Shown here: positions 11,616 through 22,419 of the stretch, in pieces | How positions within the stretch are numbered: the stretch's first letter is position 1 | Layout of the letters: every line of letters begins with the position of its first letter | Source: Chalara sp. BL73 | Taxonomy: Eukaryota > Ascomycota > Leotiomycetes > Helotiales | Reading direction: 5' to 3' | NCBI GenBank assembly: GCA_918026815.1 | Contig: CAKJVC010000010.1 | Span: 374,501 to 438,500 of the forward strand | DNA length: 64,000 nucleotides | Notes under the pieces: model-generated | The model's database searches: none | Told to the model about the DNA's origin: nothing | Seen by the model: only the letters and a program-made list of their open reading frames with translations | Translations under genes and position numbers: made by a program

Positions 11616-12618
11616 ATGGATGAACAATCACCATCTCCTATTGAAGGCTATCCGAAGCTGGGATGCCATATGGGAACGTATCCTGAATGTGCCATATACC
11701 GTCGATTCGGCAGCCTCAACTCCCAAAATCTGCTGTACTACCAAGCCGAGTTAATACATCTCGAGCGGAAACTTCGTCGTTTAGAAGCTGCCGATCTCGC
11801 ATCTACCGAAGGGAACCGTTCTAAATATTCGAAAGACTGGTATTGGCTAGATAACTCTGTATTTGAGGGCAACAGTGAGCAATTGGAAACTGTCCACGTG
11901 ATTCGTAGCAAGTTGAAAGAGTACAGTCAGTTTATTTGAAATCCATATCTAATATCAACACTGACAGCTGGCAAAAATAGACGATGCAGTTATCCAGCAA
12001 TCTATCATCAGCCGCCTTGCCGACCCGAATCAATCAACTCTCCGATCCCTACAAGACTGGCTTGAGCGTCCCAAAATGGGGAATCTTGCTCTCCTTGGAA
12101 GGGATCGAGATACCTGGGGAGCTTCTGATGAGCCGCTGCGTCATAATACGGACCTCTTTGCTATCGGGTCGGGCAGGGAAAACGACGCATTCTCTACGTG
12201 GTTCAGCCGAAAGTTTATCCGCTGGTTTCATCATATTCTCTGGCATCGAGCAAAGAAAGCAGACGATATAGAATCCGGAATCTTCTCGTACAAGGATACA
12301 ACCCTGCAGAGATGCACGCTGCATATCACGACCATAATCGCTTGTTCGCTTCCGATACTGGCTATTGTGGTTTTATATTACGTTGATTCGATGGATGCTC
12401 GGCTGGGCCTTGTTGCCCTTTTTACCGTCGTATTTGCGGCTTGCCTGTCGATTTTTACACACACCACGAGGGTTGAGATATTTATCGCTACTTCAACGTG
12501 GGTTCTTTCTTCTGTGGTTGGCAGTCTGAATATAACTGACACATTTGATTGTAGCTTTGCAGCGGTTCAAGTGGTATTCGTGTCGGCCAATAACGGGATG
12601 AGTTCTACGCTTACTTGA
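11616..12618 (+). CDS. DUF6594 membrane protein
   Basis: Two exons, 11616-11925 and 11981-12618 (donor GTCAGT, acceptor ATAG), give 315 residues. Residues ~8-55 match the DUF6594 signature: GYPKLGCHMGTYPECAIYRR, FGSLNSQNLLYYQAELIHLE, then a charged coiled-coil-like helix. The C-terminus has three closely spaced hydrophobic segments (~218-238, ~244-264, ~270-286), as usual for the family, so it is a tail-anchored multi-pass protein with a long cytosolic N-terminus. DUF6594 genes are widespread and variable in Pezizomycotina and have no established function. Length is normal for the family. No operon-like neighbours. Confidence 0.85.
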
Positions 12619-12876
12619 GATAAGTGAAAAGCTAGTAAGATCATTACAGGGGGACAATGTAATAGTCGAAATAGAGTGTGATATGTGTGAGACTTATGGG
12701 GCATTGAGAGACATGTAGAGATATTTCGCGTTCACGAGATGTTGATATCTTGGCTCATATGTAAATGCGTTGTTGATTAACATAAGCCATGTTATGGTAT
12801 ATTGGGGAACGATTCCGTGCAAAACAAGGGCCATTACCGGCGTCATGTCTAAGAGCAAATACCACAAGATATCTTT

Positions 12877-13711
12877 CTAGCCACGATATGCTCTAGAAGT
12901 CGATGAGCTAGAGCCATCGCCATTAGATCTAGCCTGGCGAGCAGCCTCCTCCTTCGCTCTTCTGTCTGCATCAACCTGAGCATCGTTTGCAGCCGCCTTC
13001 TTGTCGCGCTCTTGTTTCCGTGCAGCGGCATGCGCTTTCTCATCTATGATGCTGTTGTTAGTGCTGAGTTATATAGCAAGAAAGGACCGTGTTCAGACCT
13101 TTTTTCTTCTTTGGCAAGATAGGGCTGGCTCCTCCGAACCCGGCAAACTTCAGAATGCTATGCTCATTTATAGTCTCAGCGCCAAGAATGACTTCCCATG
13201 CAAGACAATTGCCATCAATAACATGGAAAACAGTGGTGAAGATCTTGCGAAAGCGTTTTCCTTTCCAGCGGAGGACGAGCGTGCCCATCGAGATAAGCTG
13301 TTCGCCGTTGAGGCAAGTGCAAATGGGCTCACAACAGATGTCCACTTGGTCAGACATGTGCAGCTTGTGGATGGTCTGAAGTGTTATGAGATTGTAGACT
13401 TCACATCCAGTGTCGAGTCTCATCTTGGACTCAACATAGTCATTTATGTGTGAGGAGAAGATCTTGACAGTCTTTAGAAATGGATCACTAGGCTCCTGAG
13501 AATATTAGCTTATGGCTTTTAGTTATTTACGAGCAGTCTATAATTTGCATACTTTGTTCTTGAAAACTCTTTTCGTTTGCTTCCATGCCATTGTTGTACT
13601 CCTTGAAAGCTTCTCAATAGCTAATGTGAGTGAGGAAGTACTTGAGATCGAAACAGGTAAAGGAGCGAGGAGTCCTGGTGTGGGACCTTTAAAAACCGTA
13701 TCATTCACCAT
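12877..13711 (-). CDS. small retropepsin-like aspartic protease-domain protein
   Basis: Three minus-strand exons, 13711-13553, 13495-13099 and 13043-12877, sum to 240 residues. The core carries two hallmarks of retropepsin-like folds: RLDTGCEVYNLI (catalytic D-T-G) at ~residue 80 and, ~75 residues later, WEVILGAETI (hydrophobic-hydrophobic-G of the second half). The tail is highly charged and alanine-rich (KKKKDEKAHAAARKQERDKK) and ends in a Ser-rich stretch. Related stand-alone proteins with this fold are known in Leotiomycetes; they lack reverse transcriptase and integrase and may be domesticated. The 5' end is uncertain: the frame is open about 12 codons upstream of the ATG at 13711 without another ATG. 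Proteolytic activity is inferred from motifs only. Confidence 0.55.
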
Positions 13712-14373
13712 GTTCACTAAATAGCGATCAAGGAGGTGTAGCTCAGAGGATGGGAGACCAAAGAGTCACGTCGTCAGTTGAGGTTTAAGTAGGAAAGAAA
13801 GTATGCGATACAGGGGTCATGAGCTTACACCGGAGGATCCAAACAAGTGGCTTACCGCAAAGGTAATTTTTCCATTGCTAAATGCGTCATGATATCTCCA
13901 ATACCAGAAAAGTTGTATCTGGGTTGTGGAGAGACGAATTCACAGAAGTACAATTCACAGTTCGACTGACAAGTCTTCTCACGCCAAGACCGGCTGGCAA
14001 AAGTACAACGTTGGGTCTCGGAGGCTGCAGGGGTGACGGACGATCACCACTGGCTAATACAGGGGTTGTCGCTTGTGCTACGCCAGATTGTACTTTTTCC
14101 CCACGGCATTCATTGGGCGCCACAACCTGAGCGCTAAGCTCTGAGTGGTCTGCTAGTAGGATTGTACTTTTGTTCTGAATTTCATACCGCATAGGCAACC
14201 ACAAGCCCCAGCCTCACATTCAATCCCTTGGGGCTGCTCTGCTGCTGATGTCCGATTTGTTGATGGCTAACTCATTGTTTGGATATATATAGGCGAAGCT
14301 CGTCGTGTTTTTCTGTCATGCCTTTTCTTTCTATGAGTTTACTCACCAAAATCTTCTATCAAAGCGCGCAACA
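13712..14373. other. intergenic between divergent genes
   Basis: Lies between the retropepsin-like gene (-) and the Clr5 gene (+). It should hold both promoters and possibly an unseen first exon of the minus-strand gene. No other content supported. Confidence 0.45.
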
Positions 14374-17300
14374 ATGGATACTTCTGAGATTGATTTGATG
14401 TGTCCTGACCCTGACCTCACGGTCTCTGATTTGCCAGGACCTGTCCAACATCCGATTTTCGACGCGGCTTACAGTTACCCTCCGCAAGGCTGGGTCAATT
14501 CGGCACACAATACTCAAGCACCAAATGCCAATAGCAACCAGATCTGGAGTCTTGGAACGCTGAAACCATCCTTAATGCTGCCTCTTGTGTGCGGCTCGTT
14601 ACAGAATACCGATTCGAGGTACTATGGGCATGGCCTTGGATCACTGCCATTTCAACAGTCAATCGAAAGCAATCCGCAAGCTTCACTGGATATGAATCGT
14701 AATGGAAAACGTCCCCTACCAAACCAAGGGAGTCCTTTTTTTGCAACTAAACGGGCTCGAGCGCGGAAGTCCTCGACGATGTCCTCAGAGAAGTGGGCTC
14801 CTTGCGAGCCACGTATAAAACAATTATATGTCGAGGATGGTATCAAGATTGAGGAATTGGTAGAGATCGTGAATCGAGAATTTCATATCAATGCGACGTG
14901 AGTTACAATGCCTAGACGTAGCTATTTCCCCTCTGATCGTTTTGGAACATATTTAATCTGATCATTAATAATTTGATTGGGTTTTGAAGAGTACGTGACA
15001 GCACACCTGCTAATCTGGTGATCTTAGGAGACGCCAATTTTTAAGTCAGCTTGAGAGAATGGGCATTATGAAGAATATGAAGAAGGAAATTAAAAGCTCA
15101 ACCCTCAAACATATCCAGTATCGAGATCAAGATGGCAAAGCCACTAAAGTCATCCGTTTCAATGGGCATAAGAAACCTGTCAAATCACTCCTTCGACATA
15201 AAAAAAATGAAGCTGAGAATTACTTTGCTTTCCCTATCACTCCTCCGTCACGTAGGTTGGAAGTAGTTTATCTTTTCTCTTCTTTGTTAACACTTCAACC
15301 AGCGTTACCAGACAACGTTAGCATAATCAGCCATTCAACTTCCTTGTCTCAAAAAGGCACATCAACTACTCTTACATCCGACCTACAGTCACGACGTCCA
15401 CTATCTGAGACAAGTCCTCTCGGATCTCTTCTCAAGTATGAGAAACACCTAAAAAGTGTATTTAGCACAGATGACAGTCGATACCTTCTGAACGACCTAC
15501 AGACGCTTCTAATGCCAGAGAATCACGTCTGCCCACGTTGTTTTGCTCCTTTAATGCGTCCTCATCACGAGGAGGACATTTTCAAACTACGAAACTTCAT
15601 GAATTTGACTAAACATATTGAATCAAGCCCAAATGGAAGAGGTATACCACGTATCGCGTAACATTATACCCGGCTAACTCATCATATTTTAGAGCAGAAT
15701 AAATCACTACCGACCTTATACAAGTCTTCGAGCTTGCTGTTCTTCCGAAATAGCCAAAGATGCACCACTATACAGACTCGGTACGCAAGATTAGACATCT
15801 CGTTCTGGGACGTTTCCAGCAAACTATATTGGGGCATCGACAATCAGTACAACGATACGCCAAACAATTCAGAAATTGCTGCGAGATTATCAATCACACC
15901 AAATCAGCCCGTAGAATCCCCAGTTCGCATAGTTCTTGACTTTCTTCCACTACATCACCCACTAGCGCGAATAACATATCAGGCAACGAGACCGAATGAC
16001 TCTGAAGTTTTTAAAATGGTGAAATCTGGCTGTATTAGCTGGCTTATTGAAGCCATTCAGCAGGGAACGGCTTCTTTGGCCGACCGGGACGAAGAGGGAA
16101 GGTCGCTGTTTAATGTAAGATTGTCCCAGCTGAGCTCTCGCAATTGACTATTAACCTCTGAAGTATGCAATAGAAGGCTTGCGCCCGGATATGTGCAAGT
16201 TCTTGATCCAGAATGACGCGGATGTGAATGCGCCTGAACCTAATGAAAATGGGTTTATAAGGTATAAAATTGTCTTTTTAGAAGGCTCTCCCAGCAAGTG
16301 GTTACCCATATCCTAAATAATTTGATCAATAGTCCAGTTTTTTGCATTCTTGTCCACAACGGCGGGGATACTAACAGTAATGATGTCGCATTGAGGTCTG
16401 AATGCTATCGACTAGCTTTGGAAGCTGATGCTGACCCTACACTACCTGCATGTTTGAATTCTGGTAACACTTGGAATGAGCTCCCGGTCTGGTTAGAGTG
16501 TTTATATTGCTATTCTTTGGTAGATATATGGAGTCAAACTTCATAATATCCTTTACTGACTACGTTTAGGAAACATGTAAGCAGATGCTCGATCTTGGAA
16601 AGGACTATATACCTGCCATGGGAGAATGTACACAAATTGGAAAAAGGCAGGTAATTCCTTTGATGTCACTCGCAAGTGATTGTGGCTATACACTTGGAAC
16701 AGCGGTGCATGTTGTAGACAAAGCAATATTGCTCCTCAACAATAGCGCAGATATTGCATGTGTCGACGACAGTGGGGATACCATTCTTCACGTGGTTCTG
16801 AGATGTGAGCGTTTCTACGAGGAGATCTCCCTATCACGGCTCAAAAGGTCTATATCAGTATGTTCGTGGTTCATATCTACGAAGGCACCAAAGGACCTCC
16901 TCCTAGTTTTCATAACAGCTGGCGCAGATGTTTACGCCAGAAATCACAAGGGCGAAACGCCATCTATGGTAGCAAGATCCGAAGGGCGTGAGGATGAATG
17001 GGTCGACGCTTTGCAACACTGCGGCTTCGACCCAAGAGAGGTCTTGACATATTTGTACTCGAACTCAGAAAATAGGGTGAAACAGACATCTCAACTCTCT
17101 TTGCAGGAATATTGTAGAACCCGAAAGTATGACTGGCGCTACGAGGATAGAATTGTGGATGAGTGGCTGGAGAGTAGAGATATGGAAGCATGGCTTGAGC
17201 TGCTATCCGACGATGAAAGAGCGGAGATGGAAGGAGTTTTAGAAGAAGAGGCTTTAGAAGAAGAGGATGCCGAAGAAGAGGGTACAGAAGAAGAGGATAC

Positions 17301-17698
17301 AGAAGAAGAGGGTACAGAAGAAGAGGGGAGTGAGTACAGCAATCATGACTATGATGGAGATTTAGACGAAAGTGCAAGCCATCGCGATTTGGAGGATGGG
17401 GCTGGAGAGGCTGATTTCAGGAAAATTTGTACTGGAGTCAGGTTCCGAGGAGGGAATCAGCCTCAGCCACAGAGCCCAAGATGAGGCCATTGAGGCGGTA
17501 CTGGATCACAACGTACATGACCATTTACACCAATCATTTATCGTTCCTGAGGGTATCGGCATGGGCGGTGTAGGAGACTATGCGACGATGTGGTACGAAA
17601 GTATGATGGAAGATGATACTGTTGGGTGGTGGAACGACTACAGCAATTATGAGATCCACGATACGGAGATGGACCACATCTTTGACAGCGTTGAATAG
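14374..17698 (+). CDS. Clr5-domain protein with ankyrin-like repeats and acidic tail
   Basis: Seven exons fit with consistent phases: 14374-14897, 15028-15641, 15693-16114, 16164-16261, 16333-16519, 16570-17329, 17421-17698 (960 residues). Start at MDTSEIDL (caacaATGG context). Residues ~130-200 form a Clr5 domain (PF14420): EKWAPCEPRIKQLYVEDGIK, then across the first intron ATRRQFLSQLERMGIMKN. The middle and C-terminal parts hold degenerate ankyrin units (FLIQNDADVNAPEP; FITAGADVYARNHKGETP). A Glu-rich repeat follows, then an acidic, Tyr/Trp-containing tail. Clr5 is named after an S. pombe silencing factor; Clr5-ankyrin proteins are common in Pezizomycotina and of unknown role. If the last intron is retained the protein ends at 17484 with a different C-terminus (PQPQSPR). 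Confidence 0.8.
17238..17329 (+). repeat. imperfect 15-bp coding repeat for poly-Glu units
   Basis: About six tandem units of the type GAAGAAGAGG-GTACA encode EEEGT, EEEDT and EEEDA blocks in the Clr5-ankyrin protein, ending at the last donor site. A repeat of this kind is expected to vary in copy number between strains. Confidence 0.75.
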
Positions 17699-19084
17699 GG
17701 GGAACTCGTTCTATAGCTAGAAAGAATTCTGCTAAGTAACTGGCCGTTTTTAATTAAGCCTTCAGATTCGCGTCTCATATTACTGCGCACAACTGCGTCT
17801 TCGACAAATCTTACCAGGTCTTCTCTAGAGATCTAGATGATCCACAGCACAGGCGTGTGATCCGGGGTTGTCTGCGCCTCCTCAGCTTGAGTTTATTTTC
17901 GCAACTCCATAGGGAATATCGGTACCGCGGATCGAAACTCTCGCAGGAGCAAGAGTGTAAAGTCAGAGATTTTGCAGGAAAGAACAATACAGCTCTGTAG
18001 ACAGCACCAATCCAGACTTTGGTTCCTTTATATTTGTCAGATATTCCGGACGGCTCGTCTCTAACTTCACATGAAACTACTTCACGGCGACCAATGAAAT
18101 CTTGTCTGGGACACACTTGTTTGTAGATTCCTCCCGTGCTGCCACCACCTCACAAGAGCGCATAGGCTGCTTGGGTAAGGAGGAGGGGTTATCACTAGAC
18201 ACGAATAAGATTCGAATTCGAGAGGCAGGTGACCATTATTCACGGTAGCATATGCTTCCGAAATACGAACGCGTTCCAGGAAGCTGCTTATTCGAACTTG
18301 TGGTTGGCAAGCGCAGATTTTCCTCAATTACGGGTCGTCTGGCGCTGTCTTCACAAGGTAAAGCTGATGGGGAATTAGAGGAGACAGAGCCAAATGATGA
18401 GGCACTGTGAAATGACATCTGTAAGTCTATTCGATCCTCTCATCTGCAAAACTGCCACTTAGTTCTATTGGGGTGGGAGCACTATAGCATGGCAAGCTGG
18501 TTCTCGTAGCTGAAACCTGATATAGAGGTTGTTCATCTGTGCCGTAGAGCTGCTGATTATTTGGACAACATATAAATATGACCATTCGAACCAGCGCTTA
18601 TGTTTTCGTATGTGGCGGCATGTAACGTGAGTGGGAATAAATTCTTATACTTGGTTGGAAATAGGCGTGGGAATGCATTTTATCGAAATCACTGGCAATT
18701 TGTTCAACACCCCTGGGAATTCTGTTCAGATCCCTAGCGTCTTACCTATCAGAACCTCAGCTATTCCCAAGATACAAATTTAACCCTAATGCATGAAGTG
18801 TTGTGGAGGAGGCGGCTACACGGGACAGACCTTGACAACGCCTACCAATCATATGGTGACTTGATAGAGCATAGTATGGGTGACACACGAAGCAACATAT
18901 ACTGCCTCTTAAAGGTCACACCATTCGGTAAAACTTCTTCCGCACAATAATAGCCCAAGCAGCATCTTTTAATACTGGCTGGAACAGGCTCAGCATGCCC
19001 ACGTATCCATTGGGAAATATAGCAAATTCTTGTTCCTATGTTACTTGGCCTGCGTGCTCTACCTATACTTATAGTTTTGAAGAT
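17699..19084. other. 1.4-kb gap without supported gene
   Basis: Minus-strand open stretches at 17811-18116 and 18236-18418 have coding-like composition but no domain, and do not join cleanly. They may be decayed. The upstream half of the transporter pseudogene that starts near 19085 was not found here. Confidence 0.35.
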
Positions 19085-19870
19085 TCCTCTTTCCGTTCCA
19101 ACCAGATGATGCCGTTTCGTCTTTTCAATCGAGGATTATCGGCACTACCATTTGTCGTGACACTCCTTCATGATGTTCTTCCGTACTGAGCTGTTTACCC
19201 CATCCCGGCATATTTTCAAGCCGTTCTACAAATCTCACCGCAGCAGCCAGGCATCAACACACTTGCAGGCAAAATCCCCATGATTCCCTTCGGCATTTTC
19301 GGTGGATACCTGATTGCTCGAACTGGTCGCTATCGCCTCAACCAAATTTTTGGGTTTGCCGTGACAGCCATTCCTCTAGGATGCCTCTGCGTGTTGGATT
19401 AGGATTCACCCATAGCGGCCTCGGTCATCCTGTAGATTGTGTTCACCATGGGAGTAGGCATTGTCCTAACCACCTTACTGTCTGCAATCCAGGCACCACT
19501 CGTAGAATCTGGCGTGGCACATGCGATAGCGCTATGGCGACTTTGGCCAGGTCTTGAGTTCGTATGAGGAATTGCTATGCCATCGAGCATCTTCGAGAAT
19601 AAATTTCAGGCAATGCTGTATCAGATCAGTGATGCGGTTGTACGCAAGGAGCCAGAAGTAAAAGGGGCCTACGAGCATGCGTCCAAGGCTTACATTGGAT
19701 CACTGGATCACGAAGTGCAATCGCAAGTTGTTAGGTTATGGCTGGTCGGTTCAGGAATTGCTATTGGGTTCTTTGTGATGTCATTCTTGATTGAGAGGTC
19801 TGGTTGAGAGGAAGCTTGGAAACCGGGTTTGCGTATAGAAGTGAGGTTAGCCAGTCGCAGACAGATCTGC
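19085..19870 (+). pseudogene. MFS drug:H+ antiporter (DHA14-type), decayed C-terminal half
   Basis: A broken frame follows the C-terminal half of fungal 14-helix MFS exporters: PFRLFNRGLSALPFVVTLLH, AYFQAVLQISPQ, FGGYLIARTGRYRLNQIFGF, GVGIVLTTLLSAIQAPL, GIAMPSSIFENKFQAML, AYEHASKAYIGS. In-frame stops are seen at 19187 (TGA after PY where the family has Trp), 19400 (TAG), 19433 (TAG where Gln is usual) and 19565 (TGA where Trp is usual). After 19800 the match moves to another frame (LETGFAYRSE at about 19815). The N-terminal helices are absent. Three of the four stops fit G:C to A:T change of TGG or CAG, as left by repeat-induced point mutation, though single-copy decay could also give this. 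Confidence 0.8.
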
Positions 19871-20192
19871 GCATATCGGCGAGAGTCACAAAACGGGCAA
19901 CGTAGAGGAACCGTCTTAGCACAACTCTGGGCAGCGCTAGAGAATAAGCTTCCTGAGGTTTGGATTCTAGAACCTGTAGACACCTTATTCAGAAGGGAGT
20001 AAGCCGAGAAATTGATCTAAAAACTTTGTTGCCGGTTTAGTGGTATCTATGATAAGCTTAAAGATATACAGGACGAAAGGCTCCCAGCATGTACACAAGC
20101 AATACTTTGTATCAGAAAGCTATGAGCAATCCCAAGAGCCCATCAGAAAAGCAGAGAAATAGAGAGAAGAGAAGCACAATTGATTCGTATTT
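19871..20192. other. intergenic between MFS relic and VOC gene
   Basis: Contains the 3' flank of the VOC gene and nothing else recognisable. Confidence 0.5.
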
Positions 20193-20775
20193 TCAGAGAC
20201 TAAACTCCAGCCTATTTCCCGCGTAATCTCGAGCAAAGAACCGCTTCGGGTATTCCACCCCCTTGGCACCTAAATCCCCAGCATCAGTATCTATATCCAT
20301 ACTGACGACCGACTTTCCGTCTCCGACGCTCCGAAAGAGTCCAGGACTTACCGCTGTCCGCCTCTCCAGGTTTATCCGCCTCGCTCGGCGCACCATCGCT
20401 CTTGGCCTCAAAATGCGCAAAGACCCTCTTCTGGACCTCGAGCAAAGCCTCCGGGCTCTCCAACTTGAAGCATGGGTGCCTTGACGCGCTTGGGTCGTTC
20501 GCCAGGCCCGGCTTGGAGGAAATGTGGACCTGCTGCCCTGCAGGCGTGATGTCGAACCTGGAAATTTCGTAAGCACGGATATGCACGTTGCATGTCTGGG
20601 AATTCCAGGGAGGGGGGAAAGGGCAGGATGAGAATTCATACCAGGCTAGCTCATCTTTCTGCAGCACTGGGACCGCGATGCGGGTGAAGCCTAATGTCGT
20701 TGCGTAGAATGCGGCTGCATGCTCGAGTGTTCCAGGCGGAACAGTGAGGTTGACGTGCGCTATGCCTGTGATCAT
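20193..20775 (-). CDS. VOC (glyoxalase/dioxygenase superfamily) protein
   Basis: Two exons on the minus strand, 20775-20352 and 20269-20193 (donor GTAAGT, acceptor TTTAG), give 166 residues. ITGIAHVNLTVPPGTLEHAA opens a VOC fold with the metal-ligand-type His in IAHVNL, and the usual FYATTLGFTR helix follows. The spliced C-terminus reads GVEYPKRFFARDYAGNRLEF, where the Glu of NRLEF is the usual second-half metal ligand. Without the intron the first exon reads into an unrelated frame, so splicing is well supported. VOC proteins of this short fungal type are of unknown substrate; candidates include lactoylglutathione-lyase-like or dioxygenase-like reactions. Confidence 0.8.
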
Positions 20776-21333
20776 TTTCGGTGATTCGATCCTTGAGATT
20801 GTGCAGGTGAAGGATTGGCAAGGAATATTTATGAATTTGGCAGCGCTCGAGCGTGATATCAGAGTACAATGAGGTGATTGCGATCCAGGGAGTTGAGCCT
20901 AACGACTATTGCGGGGTAGAAATGGATAGTGGGGTTTGGTGCAAAGGGACCACACGTGATATTGTTTACAATTTGCTTCAACGAGCAGTTCCGTCCCTGA
21001 GTCTGAATGGATGAAACATATTTGAGTATGAAGCTCTATTACGCTATGCTAATTTAGTAGTAATGCCCTTGTTTTTGTACTGTACAAGACTCTGACATGA
21101 CTCTCTTGTTTAACACAAAAATACAAGGCAAAAGGGGGACTGTAAAAGGAGATACCAAACTCCAAAAGAGAAAGAAGGACTGCTACAGTATATGGTTGAT
21201 TAGGGTCTTGTATATGCTTCAGTATGTGACCGATGCAGCGTTGAAGGCAGCTTCATCCTTGTCCAAGGCGGCTTGAACGCCTTCGGCTTGAGTTCCTCTA
21301 CCCAAGGTTGGGCTCAGGCCGCCTTGTCTTTTT
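20776..21333. other. intergenic
   Basis: Upstream of the VOC gene and downstream of the unknown gene at 21334. No coding stretch supported. Confidence 0.45.
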
Positions 21334-22419
21334 TCAATCAGACCGAGCCTTCCTTAAAGAAATTTTGAGACTTGAATTGCTGAGTATCTCCTGGTTCTCG
21401 CCAGCAAAGTCCGTCAAAATAGCAGAAGTCCCAATGGCTCGAAACAATGCATGCGCTACGGCAAACCTGTCAAGCTGTCTATTGTTAGGAGTACGAAATT
21501 TTGAGGTTGGTCGTGAATGAGTAACATACCTCATCTACCTCTATAAGATTATTCATAAGGACGAGCCGCAAGAACTCGAGCTGTATAGCTGGTTCGTCTC
21601 TGCCTGCAAGAAATTTATCATACTTCTTGATATCAACCTCAATTTGATCTATCCGGAGCTTGTATTACGTGATTGCATTTTCAACTACAGGAATCTGTTT
21701 ACAGGTCTCACCATCTCAGTAGCAGGAGATTTGAGAGCAGTTAATCTGTTACACATTAGTGAGGTTCGTACTCAATGACTATCGTTAGGCAAGTAGTACC
21801 CTTCCCAGTCCTGAGTCTCCGTGAATATATTTCGTGGCCACCCCACAGCCTCTCTACGCAAATATTTATACTGATCTGGGATGAGTATATCCTTCACCAA
21901 ATTGACCATCTTCCTTTTCTGCTCTGGAGCAGCGAAGTAGGCAGAACTTGCCACAACTTTGATGGCAGCATCAACTGTCATGGAATCCTTCCTTGCTAGC
22001 ATTTTCCAGCTATTCTCAACCTTCTCATATTTCAGATTTTGCCGCTTAGGCAAGGCGACAAGAGTCTCATGGGAAACAAAAAAGTCCGCGAGCAAATTAA
22101 ATAACATTGACTGTGTCGCGGAATCAGAAATCTATAATAGCCAACCAACGAAGATATACAATGGAAAGCTGTGGTCAATTGGACATAATTAAACTTACTT
22201 TTACGGAGAACTTGCGCTTGCTGGAGCTGGAACCAGAGCCTGAGAATAAAGCTAGAGCTATGGCATTTGTTTATGTTTTCGCGCTGCACTTCTCGCTATA
22301 GACAGGATATCAATGAGGTTCTTGATGGGAAAAAGCCTTCTTACTTCACCAGATAGGGTTAGGTCATAGTATAGGGATAGGGTGGAGCGCTCTTCATTTG
22401 TCTGTGACAATGCGGCCAT
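21334..22419 (-). CDS. protein of unknown function, five-exon model
   Basis: I do not recognise this protein. A model with exons 22419-22350, 22239-22199, 22131-21780, 21648-21530 and 21474-21334 keeps one frame for 240 residues. It starts MAALSQTNEERSTLSL, passes a Ser-rich basic stretch (SGSSSSKRKFSVK) and continues as a mostly helical protein (MLFNLLADFFVSHETLVALP; IEVDIKKYDKFLAGRDEP; HALFRAIGTSAI). No signal peptide or membrane helix. The 21649-21779 intron has a weak donor (GTCATT); if it is not spliced the protein stops at 21772. The small second exon has an alternative reading. Coding content is good, exact structure uncertain. Confidence 0.45.

Noticed and set aside
13730..13800. tRNA-like sequence: GTGTAGCTCAGAGGATGG resembles an A box and a loose B-box-like stretch follows
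   Set aside because: The 5' stem has no matching 3' acceptor arm, the B box lacks the invariant bases, and the stretch overlaps the 5' flank of a coding gene.
16964..17377. Long minus-strand frame rich in Leu/Ser
   Set aside because: Antisense of the Glu-repeat region of the Clr5-ankyrin gene.
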